This document shows, one piece after another, positions 46,114 through 55,590 of a DNA stretch of 64,000 nt. The notes under the pieces were generated by a model. That model did no database searches. It was not told the DNA's origin and was given only the letters and a program-made list of their open reading frames with translations. The position numbers and the translations under genes are program-made. This DNA is from Catalinimonas niigatensis (GTDB lineage Bacteria; Bacteroidota; Bacteroidia; Cytophagales; Cyclobacteriaceae), in contig NZ_CP119422.1 of NCBI RefSeq assembly GCF_030506285.1, positions 372,001-436,000 of the forward strand. The letters run 5' to 3'. Within the stretch, counting starts at the first letter, position 1. Every line of letters starts with the position of its first letter.

Positions 46114-47142
46114 ATGAATCATTCACGAAGAAAATTTCTTAAACAGGCAGGCTTACTCTTCACCACGTCTGCAAGCCCTATATCATTTGAATTTGCCTTA
46201 GCCAAAGCAGAAGTCATGACGGTCAATGGACCCATCAAAGCCAAGGCAATGGGCATGAGCCTGATCCATGAACATATACTGGTGGATTTTATTGGAGCAG
46301 ATAAAATCAGTTTTGACCGCTGGGATCGTGCACAAGTAGTCAAAAAGGTATTACCATATCTACTGGAGGTCAGGGAATTAGGTGTAAAGACTTTGGTAGA
46401 ATGCACACCCGCTTATCTGGGTCGTGATGCCCGCTTGCTGGATGAACTTTCTGATCGTAGTGAGATACAGATCATTACCAATACCGGATATTATGGAGCA
46501 AGAGAAAACCAGCACTTGCCGAAACATGCTTTTAAAGATGATGCTGAACAACTGGCAGAACGTTGGATCAAAGAGTTTGAAAATGGTATAGATGGCACCA
46601 GCATCAAACCAGGTTTTATGAAGATAGGCGTTGATACCGGCACATTGTCTGATCTGCATCGCAAACTGATTACCGCTGCAGCAATTGCCCACAAAGCTAC
46701 CGGACTCACCATTGCTTCACATACTGGCGCATCTTTAGCTGCATTTGAACAAATGGAAATTCTAAAGGAGCAAGGCGTACAGCATAATGCCTTTATCTGG
46801 GTACATGCACAAGGCGAAGATGATGTACAAAAACATGTAGAAGCAGCACGGCTGGGAACCTGGGTAAGCCTGGATTATGTCAGTGAAGGGACTGTTGAGA
46901 GGTATCTGGAGATTCTGCAAAGGCTAAAAGCCGAAAAACTTTTGCACAGAGTACTTCTTTCACATGATGCAGGTTGGTACAAACCCGAAGAGACCAATGG
47001 GGGAGACTTTAGGTCCTATACCGATTTGTTTGAGTTTATGCTCCCTGCGATGCAGGAAAAAGGATTTAGCAAAGCAGAGATCAAAACGATGCTGGAAAAT
47101 AATCCGGCAGAAGCTTTTACAATTACTAAGCGACTTGCTTAA
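46114..47142 (+). CDS. Phosphotriesterase-family metal hydrolase, Tat-exported
   Basis: 342 residues from the ATG at 46114; a longer frame begins inside the previous gene. The N-terminus has a twin-arginine motif (SRRKFLK) and a hydrophobic stretch. Metal ligands of the PTE family are visible: HEH (His52, His54), a candidate carboxylated Lys in GFMKIGVDTG, His in IASHTGAS and VHAQG, and the final Asp in LSHDAGW. It probably hydrolyses a lactone or ester in the periplasm. It lies between a serine hydrolase and an SDR, which suggests a small catabolic operon of unknown substrate. Confidence 0.85.
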   Translation: MNHSRRKFLKQAGLLFTTSASPISFEFALAKAEVMTVNGPIKAKAMGMSLIHEHILVDFIGADKISFDRWDRAQVVKKVLPYLLEVRELGVKTLVECTPAYLGRDARLLDELSDRSEIQIITNTGYYGARENQHLPKHAFKDDAEQLAERWIKEFENGIDGTSIKPGFMKIGVDTGTLSDLHRKLITAAAIAHKATGLTIASHTGASLAAFEQMEILKEQGVQHNAFIWVHAQGEDDVQKHVEAARLGTWVSLDYVSEGTVERYLEILQRLKAEKLLHRVLLSHDAGWYKPEETNGGDFRSYTDLFEFMLPAMQEKGFSKAEIKTMLENNPAEAFTITKRLA

Positions 47143-47207
47143 GTGATATTAAATAAGCAGATGGCTTGGCATTTACGAGGTCATTGAGTTTTATAGATGG
47201 ATTTTTT

Positions 47208-47951
47208 ATGGACAAAACCATACTTATTACAGGAGGAAGCCGTGGAATCGGCGCTGCAACAGCCCTTTTGGCTGCCCAAAAAGGCTATCAGGTCTGTATT
47301 AATTATTGGAAAAGCAAAGATGCCGCATTGAAGATTGTAGACTGTATTAATCAGCAAGGCGGTAAGTCAGCAGCTTTTCAGGCTGATGTCTCTTCCGAAA
47401 CGCAAGTCATTGCGCTTTTTGAAGCAGTGGATCGCTTGGGAAGCCTTAGTGCTTTGGTAAATAATGTAGGCATACTGGAAAAACAAATGCGAGTGGAAGA
47501 AATGGCCGCCGAACGCCTGCAAAGAATTTTTAATCATAACATTCTAAGCTGCTTTTTATGCACTAAAGAAGCCATCAAAAGAATGTCTACCAGATATGGC
47601 GGAATGGGTGGAGCCATTGTTAATGTGTCTTCTATTGCTGCACGTACCGGTGCGCCAGGAGAATATGTAGACTATGCCACCTCTAAAGGAGCCATGGACA
47701 CTTTTACCCTTGGGGTGGCCAAAGAAGTGGCGGCCGAAGGCATACGGGTCAATGGTGTAAGGCCCGCTTTTATTTATACAGATATTCATGCCAGCGGCGG
47801 AGAACCCGGCAGAGTAGATAGAATCAAAGACACAATTCCTATGAAGAGAGGAGGAAAAGTCGAGGAAGTGGCTCAGGCTATTTTATGGTTACTCTCTGAA
47901 GAAGCTTCTTATTGTACCGGAACTTTTATTGACATTAGCGGAGGGAAATAA
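47208..47951 (+). CDS. Short-chain dehydrogenase/reductase
   Basis: 247 residues from the ATG at 47208; upstream in-frame codons give no sensible N-terminus. A classical SDR: cofactor motif TGGSRGIG, NNVG after the fourth strand, the Asn in FNHN, catalytic Ser in NVSSIAAR and Tyr-x-x-x-Lys in YATSK. The C-terminal GGK ending is typical of FabG-like SDRs. No acidic residue follows the second strand (CINYWKSKD), so NADP is favoured. Probably in one operon with the two hydrolases before it (65-base gap). Confidence 0.87.
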   Translation: MDKTILITGGSRGIGAATALLAAQKGYQVCINYWKSKDAALKIVDCINQQGGKSAAFQADVSSETQVIALFEAVDRLGSLSALVNNVGILEKQMRVEEMAAERLQRIFNHNILSCFLCTKEAIKRMSTRYGGMGGAIVNVSSIAARTGAPGEYVDYATSKGAMDTFTLGVAKEVAAEGIRVNGVRPAFIYTDIHASGGEPGRVDRIKDTIPMKRGGKVEEVAQAILWLLSEEASYCTGTFIDISGGK

Positions 47952-48419
47952 AGAAAATTTATATACCAATTGTCTTTTTTAATTCTATTACTTCCTGTTT
48001 ATTACACACGACAAAGACTGACGCCAATTATATGTATGATATCTTTTTAAAGTTGTGAAGCTATTTTTTTGAAATAAGATAAACCGGAAGTATCAGTCCC
48101 TTTGACTACCAAGAAAATGTATGTAAGATTAACATTAGCAGAATGATCTTTGTGCAAAAACATATTTACTTTAATTCCCGCATCACTGGGAGCAGTCCAA
48201 TAAATGAACTTATAGAGCGTTTTATCTGTAAATCAAACAAGCATAAGTCACTCAATAACTTGAATATTCTTTACTTCATCTCACCTTAAACTTTTTTTCC
48301 CGGCAATAGTTAGGATTAAGGCATACTGAAAGTAGGATTATCCGTCCGCAGTGAGTATGTTTGACTAGTTTTTCACTGCTCTTATACAGCAATATTTTTC
48401 CTTTGAATCTTTCTTTTTT
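47952..48419. other. Intergenic region, 468 bases, with possible gene remnant
   Basis: No intact gene. On the minus strand 48232-48047 is open for 61 codons without a proper start and reads like coding sequence (e.g. FIYWTAPSDAGIKVNMF, ending KKIASQL). On the plus strand 48143-48289 could encode 48 residues. They overlap and cannot both be real. Either may be a decayed remnant or chance. The promoter of the desaturase gene should lie near the right end. Confidence 0.3.
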
Positions 48420-49499
48420 ATGAAATTCATCAATAAAGACCAATCCGTTTTTTTCACCACCCTTAGAGGCAGGGTCAATAAGTACTTTACTGACAATAAT
48501 ATTTCGCGTTATGGCAATAGTGAAATGTATACCAAATCCATTGCACTCATCGGCCTGTATCTGGCTGCTTACATTTGTATATTAGTATTGCCCTGGTCTG
48601 CTATCTTTCTGCTTCCTCTGGCCATTATCATGGGGATCGCTAAAGCTGGTGTCGGAATGACTGTCATGCACGATGCTTTACACGGCTCTTACTCCAAAAA
48701 TAGCTTTGTAAATCAGTTAATGGGAAATAGCATCTATCTTTTAGGAGCCAACGCAAATGTCTGGAAGATACAGCACAATCTCCACCACCATACCTACACC
48801 AATATTCATGGAAAAGATGAAGATATCAATAGTAAGGTTGTCATCAGGTTATCTAAACAAGCTCCACAGAAAGCATTCCATGCCTATCAACATTTGTATG
48901 TGTGGTTTTTGTATGGTTTGATGACTTTACTGATGTTTACCAATGACTTCTACAAACTGCTCATGTACCACAAAGCGGGTGAGTTTAAAGGGAAACGTCC
49001 TAATATTGACCGGGAGTATATGACTTTGATCGGACTTAAGATTATCTATGTGTTTTTTATGCTGGTACTGCCGGTACTGGTTACTCCACTACTGTGGTGG
49101 CAGGTATTGATAGGATTCTTTGCTATGCATATGACAGCAGGCTTTATTTTGTCTACGATTTTTCAGTTGGCACATATTGTGGAAGGTGCTGAACAGCCTG
49201 TTCCTAATACTGAAGGAAATATAGAAAATGAATGGGCGATTCATCAATTAAGTACTACCGCTAACTTCGCCCGTGATAATCGGTTTCTCAACTGGTTTAT
49301 TGGCGGATTGAATTTTCAAATAGAACATCATCTATTTCCTAACATCTGTCATGTACACTACCCCAAAATCTCAGCGATTGTAGAAGAGACTGCTGCTGAG
49401 TTTGAGCTGCCATATAATGTAAAGCGTACTTTTGGAGATGCCATTTTATCTCATATGAAAGCACTGAAGCAATTAGGTACATCGCCAACACCAGCATAA
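48420..49499 (+). CDS. Membrane fatty acid desaturase
   Basis: A 359-residue integral membrane di-iron enzyme. The three histidine boxes are clear: HDALHG, HNLHHH and QIEHH. Four or so membrane helices flank them. The QIEHH form is that of front-end (delta-6/linoleoyl-CoA type) desaturases, but the protein has no cytochrome b5 domain, so electrons must come from a separate donor. In Bacteroidota such enzymes tune membrane fluidity or make polyunsaturated chains. Single gene with its own terminator. Confidence 0.9.
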   Translation: MKFINKDQSVFFTTLRGRVNKYFTDNNISRYGNSEMYTKSIALIGLYLAAYICILVLPWSAIFLLPLAIIMGIAKAGVGMTVMHDALHGSYSKNSFVNQLMGNSIYLLGANANVWKIQHNLHHHTYTNIHGKDEDINSKVVIRLSKQAPQKAFHAYQHLYVWFLYGLMTLLMFTNDFYKLLMYHKAGEFKGKRPNIDREYMTLIGLKIIYVFFMLVLPVLVTPLLWWQVLIGFFAMHMTAGFILSTIFQLAHIVEGAEQPVPNTEGNIENEWAIHQLSTTANFARDNRFLNWFIGGLNFQIEHHLFPNICHVHYPKISAIVEETAAEFELPYNVKRTFGDAILSHMKALKQLGTSPTPA

Positions 49500-49514
49500 A
49501 AAGATTTAAGATCC

Positions 49515-49571
49515 ATACTAAAAAACCGGAGACCGAAGTTTAAAAAACTTTAGTCTCCGGTTTTTTAGTAT
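49515..49571 (+). terminator. Terminator after desaturase gene
   Basis: A long stem: 49515-49530 region pairs with 49555-49571 through CCGGAGAC/GTCTCCGG and flanking A/T runs, with one internal C-A mismatch. The right arm contains TTTTTT. Symmetric enough to act on both strands. Confidence 0.85.
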
Positions 49572-49682
49572 ATGACTTTCAGCACAAATATCAGCAATAT
49601 TCCATTTGATTACCTATATTGTTTATGAGGTAATCATCAAATTACCGTTCTCTTTTTAAAAAATTTAAGTTCAGTAAAAAAG

Positions 49683-51320
49683 ATGCTTCGGTTTTTACTC
49701 ATCCTTTTCACTATTGTATTTACACACGCCACTTATGCCCAATCAAGGGTAACTTTTTTTTATGATTCTACCTGGTCTTTGAACAGTAAGGAAGAAGCCT
49801 CTTTTTTCAGAAATGCTATTTTAGATACAGCTTATTACAAATTTATCGGGCAGGTCCTGGATTATTATAGTGACGGTAAACCTGAGATGAAAGGCCAATA
49901 TATAGTAGGTATGAAATCAGGTCTCTTCACCTTCTTCTATCCTAATGGGCAGAAAAAAATGGAGGGAGAATTTGTGGAAGATGAGATGGTAGGCATATGG
50001 AAGTACTATTATTCTGATGGTAGCCCAAAAGAAACCATAGAATTTACTGATAATGATTTTAAGATTCTGTCTTATCATGATCGGGGAGGAACAGAGAAAG
50101 TGAAAAATCGGGATGGATTATGGGAAGGTGCTATGTATATTCCTGAAAGTGGTGATAGTATGTTTATTGCCGGTGAAGTAGCAAATGGGTTAAAAGAAGG
50201 TTGGTGGACCTATTTTAATGTACGCGGAATAACTGCTTACGAAGAAAAATACCGGAAAGGTGTCTTTAAAATAGGCAAGAAATATTCAAAAACTGGCAAA
50301 TATACGGGAGCAAATGATAAGCCCATTGGCAAACAATTACTTATTCCTACCAAGCTCAGCTATACTGAAAAATTCATCTACGCACCCGATGTAGAACAAT
50401 CTGACTACCCTTATCTCAAATTTTTACCTGATGAAAAAACTATTTATTTTGATAAAAACTGGCAGTTATGCAAGCAGGAGCAGGCTAAGTATTACCGAAA
50501 CACCAATGTAATCAATATTGAAAATCCTACTGGAAGCTTTACCGATTACTACATGAATACCAGGCCATATAGATCGGGAAGGTTTGTCAATAGCAAAAAG
50601 TATGGGGCGTTTGTGTACTATCATGAAAATGGTGGAGTTGAAAGCAGAGGAATTTTTGAGAATGATAAAAAGAAAGGGGAATGGCAATATTTCTATACTG
50701 ATGGAAGTCTAAAGCAAATTATCATTTATCAGGAAGGGCGCTCTTTTGTCTACAGTTATTGGGATGAGTCCGGTATACGCAAAGTTGACCAGGGAACCGG
50801 ACTATACCAGACGGAGAAAGATTACATTTCAGGGACACTTCAGGAAGAAGGTAAGCTGTTGGATTTTGAAAAAACAGGGACATGGAAAGGTTTTACTTCA
50901 CAAGGAACTCTTTTTTATGAGGAAAAATACAAAAATGGTAACCTTATTGAAGGTTATAGCTTTGATTCAGCAGGCAATAAAGTTAGCTATACACAAAAAA
51001 TTATTCAAGCAGGTCCGGCAGAGGGTGTCCATGAGTTCTATTATTTTATCAATCAAAAAATTAAGTACCCCAATCTTGCTCAAACTAACAGTATAGAAGG
51101 GAAAGTACTATTAGAATTTGATATTAGCCCAGAAGGGGATATTATTAATACTAAAACCATCAGTTCACCTCACGAACTATTGAGTAAAGAAGCGCTAAGA
51201 GTGGTCAATATGTACGACAAATGGAAAGCAGGACAGGAGATGGGTCAGCCTGTTAGAATGAGTTTTATCGTATCTATTAACTTTTCTCTTTCCGAAAATC
51301 CCATATCGTCATTTAATTAA
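49683..51320 (+). CDS. Exported MORN/YwqK-repeat protein with TonB C-terminal domain
   Basis: 545 residues with a signal peptide (LLILFTIVFTHATYAQ). Residues ~20-430 hold about eight MORN_2/YwqK-type repeats of the form G-x-W-x-Y-Y-x-D-G. These occur in two homologous halves, each headed by an F-x-D-x-x-W-x-L element (FFYDSTWSL and IYFDKNWQL). Residues ~450-540 form a TonB C-terminal domain (IKYPNLAQTNSIEGKVLLEFDISPEGDI). There is no membrane anchor or Pro-rich spacer, so it is not a classical TonB; a periplasmic or surface binding role is more likely. Followed 12 bases later by the zinc-finger gene. Confidence 0.85.
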   Translation: MLRFLLILFTIVFTHATYAQSRVTFFYDSTWSLNSKEEASFFRNAILDTAYYKFIGQVLDYYSDGKPEMKGQYIVGMKSGLFTFFYPNGQKKMEGEFVEDEMVGIWKYYYSDGSPKETIEFTDNDFKILSYHDRGGTEKVKNRDGLWEGAMYIPESGDSMFIAGEVANGLKEGWWTYFNVRGITAYEEKYRKGVFKIGKKYSKTGKYTGANDKPIGKQLLIPTKLSYTEKFIYAPDVEQSDYPYLKFLPDEKTIYFDKNWQLCKQEQAKYYRNTNVINIENPTGSFTDYYMNTRPYRSGRFVNSKKYGAFVYYHENGGVESRGIFENDKKKGEWQYFYTDGSLKQIIIYQEGRSFVYSYWDESGIRKVDQGTGLYQTEKDYISGTLQEEGKLLDFEKTGTWKGFTSQGTLFYEEKYKNGNLIEGYSFDSAGNKVSYTQKIIQAGPAEGVHEFYYFINQKIKYPNLAQTNSIEGKVLLEFDISPEGDIINTKTISSPHELLSKEALRVVNMYDKWKAGQEMGQPVRMSFIVSINFSLSENPISSFN

Positions 51321-51332
51321 ACTAACAAACTT

Positions 51333-51605
51333 ATGCCCATCAATCCTATCCCTTGCGAACACTTTGATGCTAAAAATATCAAAACTGCTCAAATTAAAGG
51401 ATGTCAGGAATGTATTAAAACCGGTGATCGTTGGATACACCTGCGAGTTTGCCAAACTTGTGGTGGCGTGCATTGCTGCGATAGTTCCGTCAATCAACAT
51501 GCTACCAAGCATTTTCATACCAGCCGGCACCCTGTTGTAGTATCAGCGGAAAGAGGAGAACGCTGGGCATGGTGCTATGCTGACGATCGCTTTATGCCGT
51601 ATTGA
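51333..51605 (+). CDS. UBP-type zinc finger protein
   Basis: A 90-residue single-domain protein with the UBP/ZnF pattern: CEHFD near the start, CQECIKTGD, CQTCGGVHCCDSS, then HATKHFH and RHPVVVS. The Cys and His residues form the expected zinc sites. Stand-alone bacterial UBP fingers are widespread but their partner is unknown, since these bacteria lack ubiquitin. The gene lies directly after the MORN-TonB gene. Confidence 0.85.
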   Translation: MPINPIPCEHFDAKNIKTAQIKGCQECIKTGDRWIHLRVCQTCGGVHCCDSSVNQHATKHFHTSRHPVVVSAERGERWAWCYADDRFMPY

Positions 51606-51616
51606 AAAGACAGAAG

Positions 51617-51663
51617 TCGGAAAACCGCAGTCTGAAGTAACTTTTCAGACCCCTGTCTTCCGA
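51617..51663. terminator. Imperfect bidirectional terminator
   Basis: Outer stem TCGGAA (51617-51622) with TTCCGA (51658-51663); inner stem GTCTGAA with TTCAGAC, separated by an internal loop. It fills the gap between the convergent zinc-finger and OmpA-family genes. Confidence 0.6.
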
Positions 51664-51665
51664 TT

Positions 51666-53192
51666 TTAATTTTTGAGGATAGTAAATTCAACTCTTCTGT
51701 TTACCTGTCTGTTTTCATCATTATCATTAGAAACTTCAGGCTTGCTCTCCCCATAGCCTTTGGCACGCACTCTCTGAGACTCAATCCAGTGATCGGTCAG
51801 GTATTTTACTACCGCCTCTGCCCTACCCTGCGAAAGTTGCTCATTGTATACATCAGAACCGCGGTCATCGGTATGTCCCGCTATTTCTACTTCAAGTTTG
51901 GGGTTTCCCTGCATAAATTCCACCACTTTATCCAATTCGGGATAAGATTCCGGGCGAAGCGAAGCTTTGTCGTAATCAAAAAAGATATTGTTTAACCTTA
52001 CCGAAACTCCTACTTCTATAGGTTTCATGAAAATTTCCTTATAAAAAGTGGTATCTGCACGAATATCTCCTGCAATCAATACACTATCATTCATACTAAA
52101 AAAACCTTCTGCACTCACTTCCAGATGATATTTAGCCGTATCAGAAAGTGTTGTTTTATACTCACCAGATGTTTCATTACTTTCTAACACACCTAATACT
52201 TCACCGACTTTTTTATAGCGTATGTGAGCCTTTACCGGTTCCCAACTCTTAGCATTCATGACTACTCCTTCCAGCCAGATTTTTGGCTCCTCTTTGATCA
52301 CTTTTTTCAAAGAGAAGATGTCCAGATGACCTCCATCAGCTGACATAAAGGCTCTTGTAGTAAAAACAAGTGTATCATTTAAACCCACAGAATAGTAAGC
52401 ATCAAAACCGCCGGTATTGACTGGAGCACCAATATTTTGAGGCTCAGACCATTTCATCCAACTGTCATCCAGTCTTTTTGTCTCATACACATCCATATTT
52501 CCAAAACCACCACCACGGTTACTGGCAAAGTAAAGTGTTTTGTTGTCGGGAGCCACAAAGGGGCCAAACTCATCCATATGTGTATTCAAACTGGCGATCA
52601 ATCCGGGTCTGGTCCATTTGTTGTTTCCCTGATGATAACTCACATATAAGTCACTGTACTTACTTTTAGGTTTTTCGCTGAAGTACATCAGCAATACTTT
52701 TTCATCATAAGACAAGAATGCACCGTTGAAATACCCCTTACTCATCTCCGCAAAGTCAGGAATATTCAGTACTTCCGGTTTCTGCCACTGACCATTGATA
52801 CGTTGAGAGATAGAGAATCCCAGGTTGTCACTACCATTGCCACCCCTGATCAGCAGTTTATCCCCATCTAAGGAAACACTCATCACCTGATTGTATTTGT
52901 TTCTATTAAAAGGTTTATCCATATGAACAGATTTTGACCATTGGCCAGTAGAATCTTTCACAGAATACCAGATGTCCTGACTTCCAGCTGTTCCTCCATT
53001 ATTTTCAGGATGATTAGTGATGGTAAAGTATAAGGTATTTCCATCAGGGCTGATGATTGGTGCTGAGTCATGATATATGCTATTGACCTCTCTTCCAAGG
53101 TTTACTAATTCATATTCATGTATTTGCTGTGCCAGCGCCTGACCATAAATACATCCAAAAATCAGCATCTGCCAATATATTTTTTTAAGCAT
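51666..53192 (-). CDS. OmpA-family protein with PD40 beta-propeller
   Basis: 508 residues: signal peptide (ends QALAQ), a PD40/WD40-like propeller (~30-300; SPDGNTLYF, SLDGDKLLI, APDNKTLYFASNRGG), a carboxypeptidase-regulatory-like domain (~305-385) and a C-terminal OmpA peptidoglycan-binding domain (~395-508; FFDYDKASLRPES, AGHTDDRGSDVYNEQLSQGRA, NRQVNRRVEF). This layout is common in Bacteroidota and links the outer membrane to peptidoglycan; relatives include type IX secretion/gliding accessory proteins of the PorE kind. No gld/por genes are nearby, so that role is not claimed. Confidence 0.9.
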   Translation of the reverse strand: MLKKIYWQMLIFGCIYGQALAQQIHEYELVNLGREVNSIYHDSAPIISPDGNTLYFTITNHPENNGGTAGSQDIWYSVKDSTGQWSKSVHMDKPFNRNKYNQVMSVSLDGDKLLIRGGNGSDNLGFSISQRINGQWQKPEVLNIPDFAEMSKGYFNGAFLSYDEKVLLMYFSEKPKSKYSDLYVSYHQGNNKWTRPGLIASLNTHMDEFGPFVAPDNKTLYFASNRGGGFGNMDVYETKRLDDSWMKWSEPQNIGAPVNTGGFDAYYSVGLNDTLVFTTRAFMSADGGHLDIFSLKKVIKEEPKIWLEGVVMNAKSWEPVKAHIRYKKVGEVLGVLESNETSGEYKTTLSDTAKYHLEVSAEGFFSMNDSVLIAGDIRADTTFYKEIFMKPIEVGVSVRLNNIFFDYDKASLRPESYPELDKVVEFMQGNPKLEVEIAGHTDDRGSDVYNEQLSQGRAEAVVKYLTDHWIESQRVRAKGYGESKPEVSNDNDENRQVNRRVEFTILKN

Positions 53193-53857
53193 CAGGTACT
53201 TCAGTTGGTTCAGTCAGCTAAAGTAGACATATACTAATTATATTGGCTATCAAAAAAATTATATTCTTACACGTATGACTTTTAAATAATATTAATATAA
53301 TAAGATATATATAATTTAATCACTAAAAATATCCCTTTTTCCTGAAAACTTTCTTTTAAATTTCTTTAAAAATAACAAGTTAAATAATAGAACATTATAA
53401 GTAAGATCAAGTAAGAATCTGAGATCAATTCAATTTCTCTTTCTGTCGACCAAAGACCCATATTGTCTTAATGACACAAAATGAATGATGCATAATCTTG
53501 ATGATAGAGTGGTAAAAATGAAATGTATCGGGGCTTTGGAATCTATTGGTAGAATTGTGTAATCAAGTTGATATTTAAAAGTGAAACTCTAGCGTAAATA
53601 CGACCAGGCGTGTTAAATACACTTAATGAAACAAATTCAAAGTTGAGCTAAAATGTAAAATATAATACTAAAAAATCTATAATTTGCATTAGTTTATATT
53701 ATTATTTATCTTTTGTACAATATAAAATTTACTAAGTAATTATAACCTTCTGCCTGAGTAAACTTATTCAATTATAGGGAACCCTCTTTTTTGTTAGCAA
53801 TCTTTTGTGGGCCATATCTGTTAAGAGATTAATCACATCAACCTTAAACCATATATT
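53193..53857. other. AT-rich intergenic region, 665 bases
   Basis: The largest gap in the window, between the divergent OmpA-family gene and a small plus-strand gene. It is strongly AT-rich, with only very short frames. No hairpin terminator, tRNA or repeat was recognised. TATCTTTTG near 53707 and AATCTTTTG near 53800 are near-matches to the TAnnTTTG promoter form for the gene at 53858. Confidence 0.4.
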
Positions 53858-54118
53858 ATGAAGCTAAGTGACTTAAATCTATTTTCTATTAGAGAAAAAA
53901 CTCAACTTCTGAGAGAGAAAGGTAATTATCTTGCTACCCGCACTTCTGAAAATTATTATATCAAACTCTACACAATCAAAGGCCTATATTTTGAGGTCTG
54001 GTCATCCAGTCATTTGCCTTGGCAAAATATTGTAAGAGTGAAAGTATTTAATGATTTTCAAATGCTTAAGCCTTATCTGCCTGCTATTTATTTTTCGGAA
54101 AATAAACTCTCTCTGTAG
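53858..54118 (+). CDS. Small conserved hypothetical protein
   Basis: 86 residues, no signal peptide. The pattern (SIREKTQLLREKGNYLATR, then YYIKLYTIKGLYFEVW and a terminal helix) is that of a small protein I recall in many Cytophagales genomes, often in several copies and of unknown function. The mix of a helix and three or four amphipathic strands suggests a small folded domain. It is convergent with the MATE gene, 4 bases apart, with no terminator between. Confidence 0.6.
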   Translation: MKLSDLNLFSIREKTQLLREKGNYLATRTSENYYIKLYTIKGLYFEVWSSSHLPWQNIVRVKVFNDFQMLKPYLPAIYFSENKLSL

Positions 54119-54122
54119 CTCA

Positions 54123-55490
54123 TTATAATTCAACAGACATCCTTTTTTTTCTTTTCCAATCACCCCTGCTAAACCATAAAAAAGCAAAAATCGCTGCAAT
54201 CAGGTTGGAAATAGGAAAAGCCCACCATATACCATCGTAAGACAGGCTGGTATTATGTGACAATAAATAAGCCAGAGGAAAGCGAATAATCCATAAAGAG
54301 AGGATAGACACTATCATGGAAGCGAGTGTAAAGCCAGCTCCATTAAATACACCGTTAATTACTTGCTGAATACCTAATAACCCAAAACTGGGTGCCATAA
54401 TTTTAATAAATAGAGCACCATTCTCAATGACTTGCGTTTCGCCAGGTACAAAAAATGCTGTGAGTGGTCTGGCAAATACAAATAGTAAGAGTCCAATAGC
54501 TGTCAGACTAAAAAAAGCAACTTTAGAGCTTAGAACTCCCACTTCCTGAGCTTTGCTAATTCTATTGGCTCCAATATATTGTCCTACCAGAGTTGTGGTA
54601 GCCGCAGATAAGCCTAAAGCAGGGATAATCACAAAACTCAGGATGCGGGCGCCAATACCATAAGAAGCAACCACCATACTTCCAAATCCGGTAACCAGTG
54701 TGATAAGCATAGTCAATCCCAAAGCTCTGGTAGACATTTCCAAACTGGAAGGAATACCAATCCTGATCAGTTCTTTGAACCAGTTTAAATTAAAATGAAA
54801 GTCTTTCCAATATAATTGAATACCAAAATTACCATTCATCAGGATGAGAATTCCCATGAAGGCCGACAAAGCCTGAGTGAGCACACTTGCCATGGCAGCA
54901 CCCGCCACCCCCATCGCAGGAACAGGTCCCCAGCCATAAATAAAAAGTGGATCAAGGATAAGATTTAAGAGAACAGTAGAAAGAACCACATAGGTAGGAA
55001 TTACAACATTGCCAATCCCTCGCATCAGGGATTGAAAAACAAAAAATAAGAAGAGAAAAATAAACCCAATAGAAGATACTTTAAAGTAACTTACTGCATC
55101 TGCCAACACTTCATTTTTTGCGCCTATGATCTTCATCATGGGTTCTGATAAGAAATAGCCTATCAGTGCCAGAAGTATCGAGATAAAGAAAAGCACAAAA
55201 AAAGTCTGTGCGCTGGAATAATTGATCATCTTTTGGTTTTGCATCCCTTTGTATTGAGCCACCATAATAGACCCTCCCATCGTCATGCCTATGCCCAATG
55301 AAATGACTAAAAAAAGTACAGGAAAACTTAATGACACAGCAGCTACCGCATTAGCACCTAGCCTGCCCAGCCAAAAAGTATCAATCAGTTGATATGCTGT
55401 CTGTAATATATTAGCTAGAACAATAGGCCCTGAGAGTTTTAAAAGAGTAACCAAGGTGTCTCTTTTTGCTGCCTTTAAGAAAATTTTCAT
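54123..55490 (-). CDS. MATE-family multidrug/Na+ antiporter
   Basis: About 455 residues with twelve hydrophobic segments in two homologous halves. It starts LVTLLKLSGPIVLANILQTAYQ with the conserved IDTFWLGRLGANAVAAV, and the second half has GSMVVASYGIGARILSFV. MATE proteins export cationic drugs or metabolites with Na+ or H+. The ATG at 55490 is preferred; a TTG lies two codons upstream. TACTTTTG (55501-55494, minus), a TAnnTTTG match, sits so close that the mRNA could be leaderless. Confidence 0.9.
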   Translation of the reverse strand: MKIFLKAAKRDTLVTLLKLSGPIVLANILQTAYQLIDTFWLGRLGANAVAAVSLSFPVLFLVISLGIGMTMGGSIMVAQYKGMQNQKMINYSSAQTFFVLFFISILLALIGYFLSEPMMKIIGAKNEVLADAVSYFKVSSIGFIFLFLFFVFQSLMRGIGNVVIPTYVVLSTVLLNLILDPLFIYGWGPVPAMGVAGAAMASVLTQALSAFMGILILMNGNFGIQLYWKDFHFNLNWFKELIRIGIPSSLEMSTRALGLTMLITLVTGFGSMVVASYGIGARILSFVIIPALGLSAATTTLVGQYIGANRISKAQEVGVLSSKVAFFSLTAIGLLLFVFARPLTAFFVPGETQVIENGALFIKIMAPSFGLLGIQQVINGVFNGAGFTLASMIVSILSLWIIRFPLAYLLSHNTSLSYDGIWWAFPISNLIAAIFAFLWFSRGDWKRKKRMSVEL

Positions 55491-55521
55491 GCGCAAAAGT
55501 AAAAAAACAGAGATCAGTATA

Positions 55522-55566
55522 TAAAAAAAGATGCCTTACCCGTAAATGTTTTCCGGATAAGGACAT
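55522..55566 (-). terminator. Terminator of RND efflux operon
   Basis: On the minus strand an imperfect stem (55566-55551 with 55541-55529, one bulge and one G-T pair) is followed by TTTTTTTATA. It lies about 25 bases after the RND stop. Confidence 0.7.
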
Positions 55567-55590
55567 CATTGATTCAGTACCGTGCCTTAA

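Noticed and set aside
53193-53857. Possible small RNA or gene in the AT-rich gap
   Set aside because: No stable hairpin with T-run and only very short frames; nothing beyond possible promoter elements can be supported.
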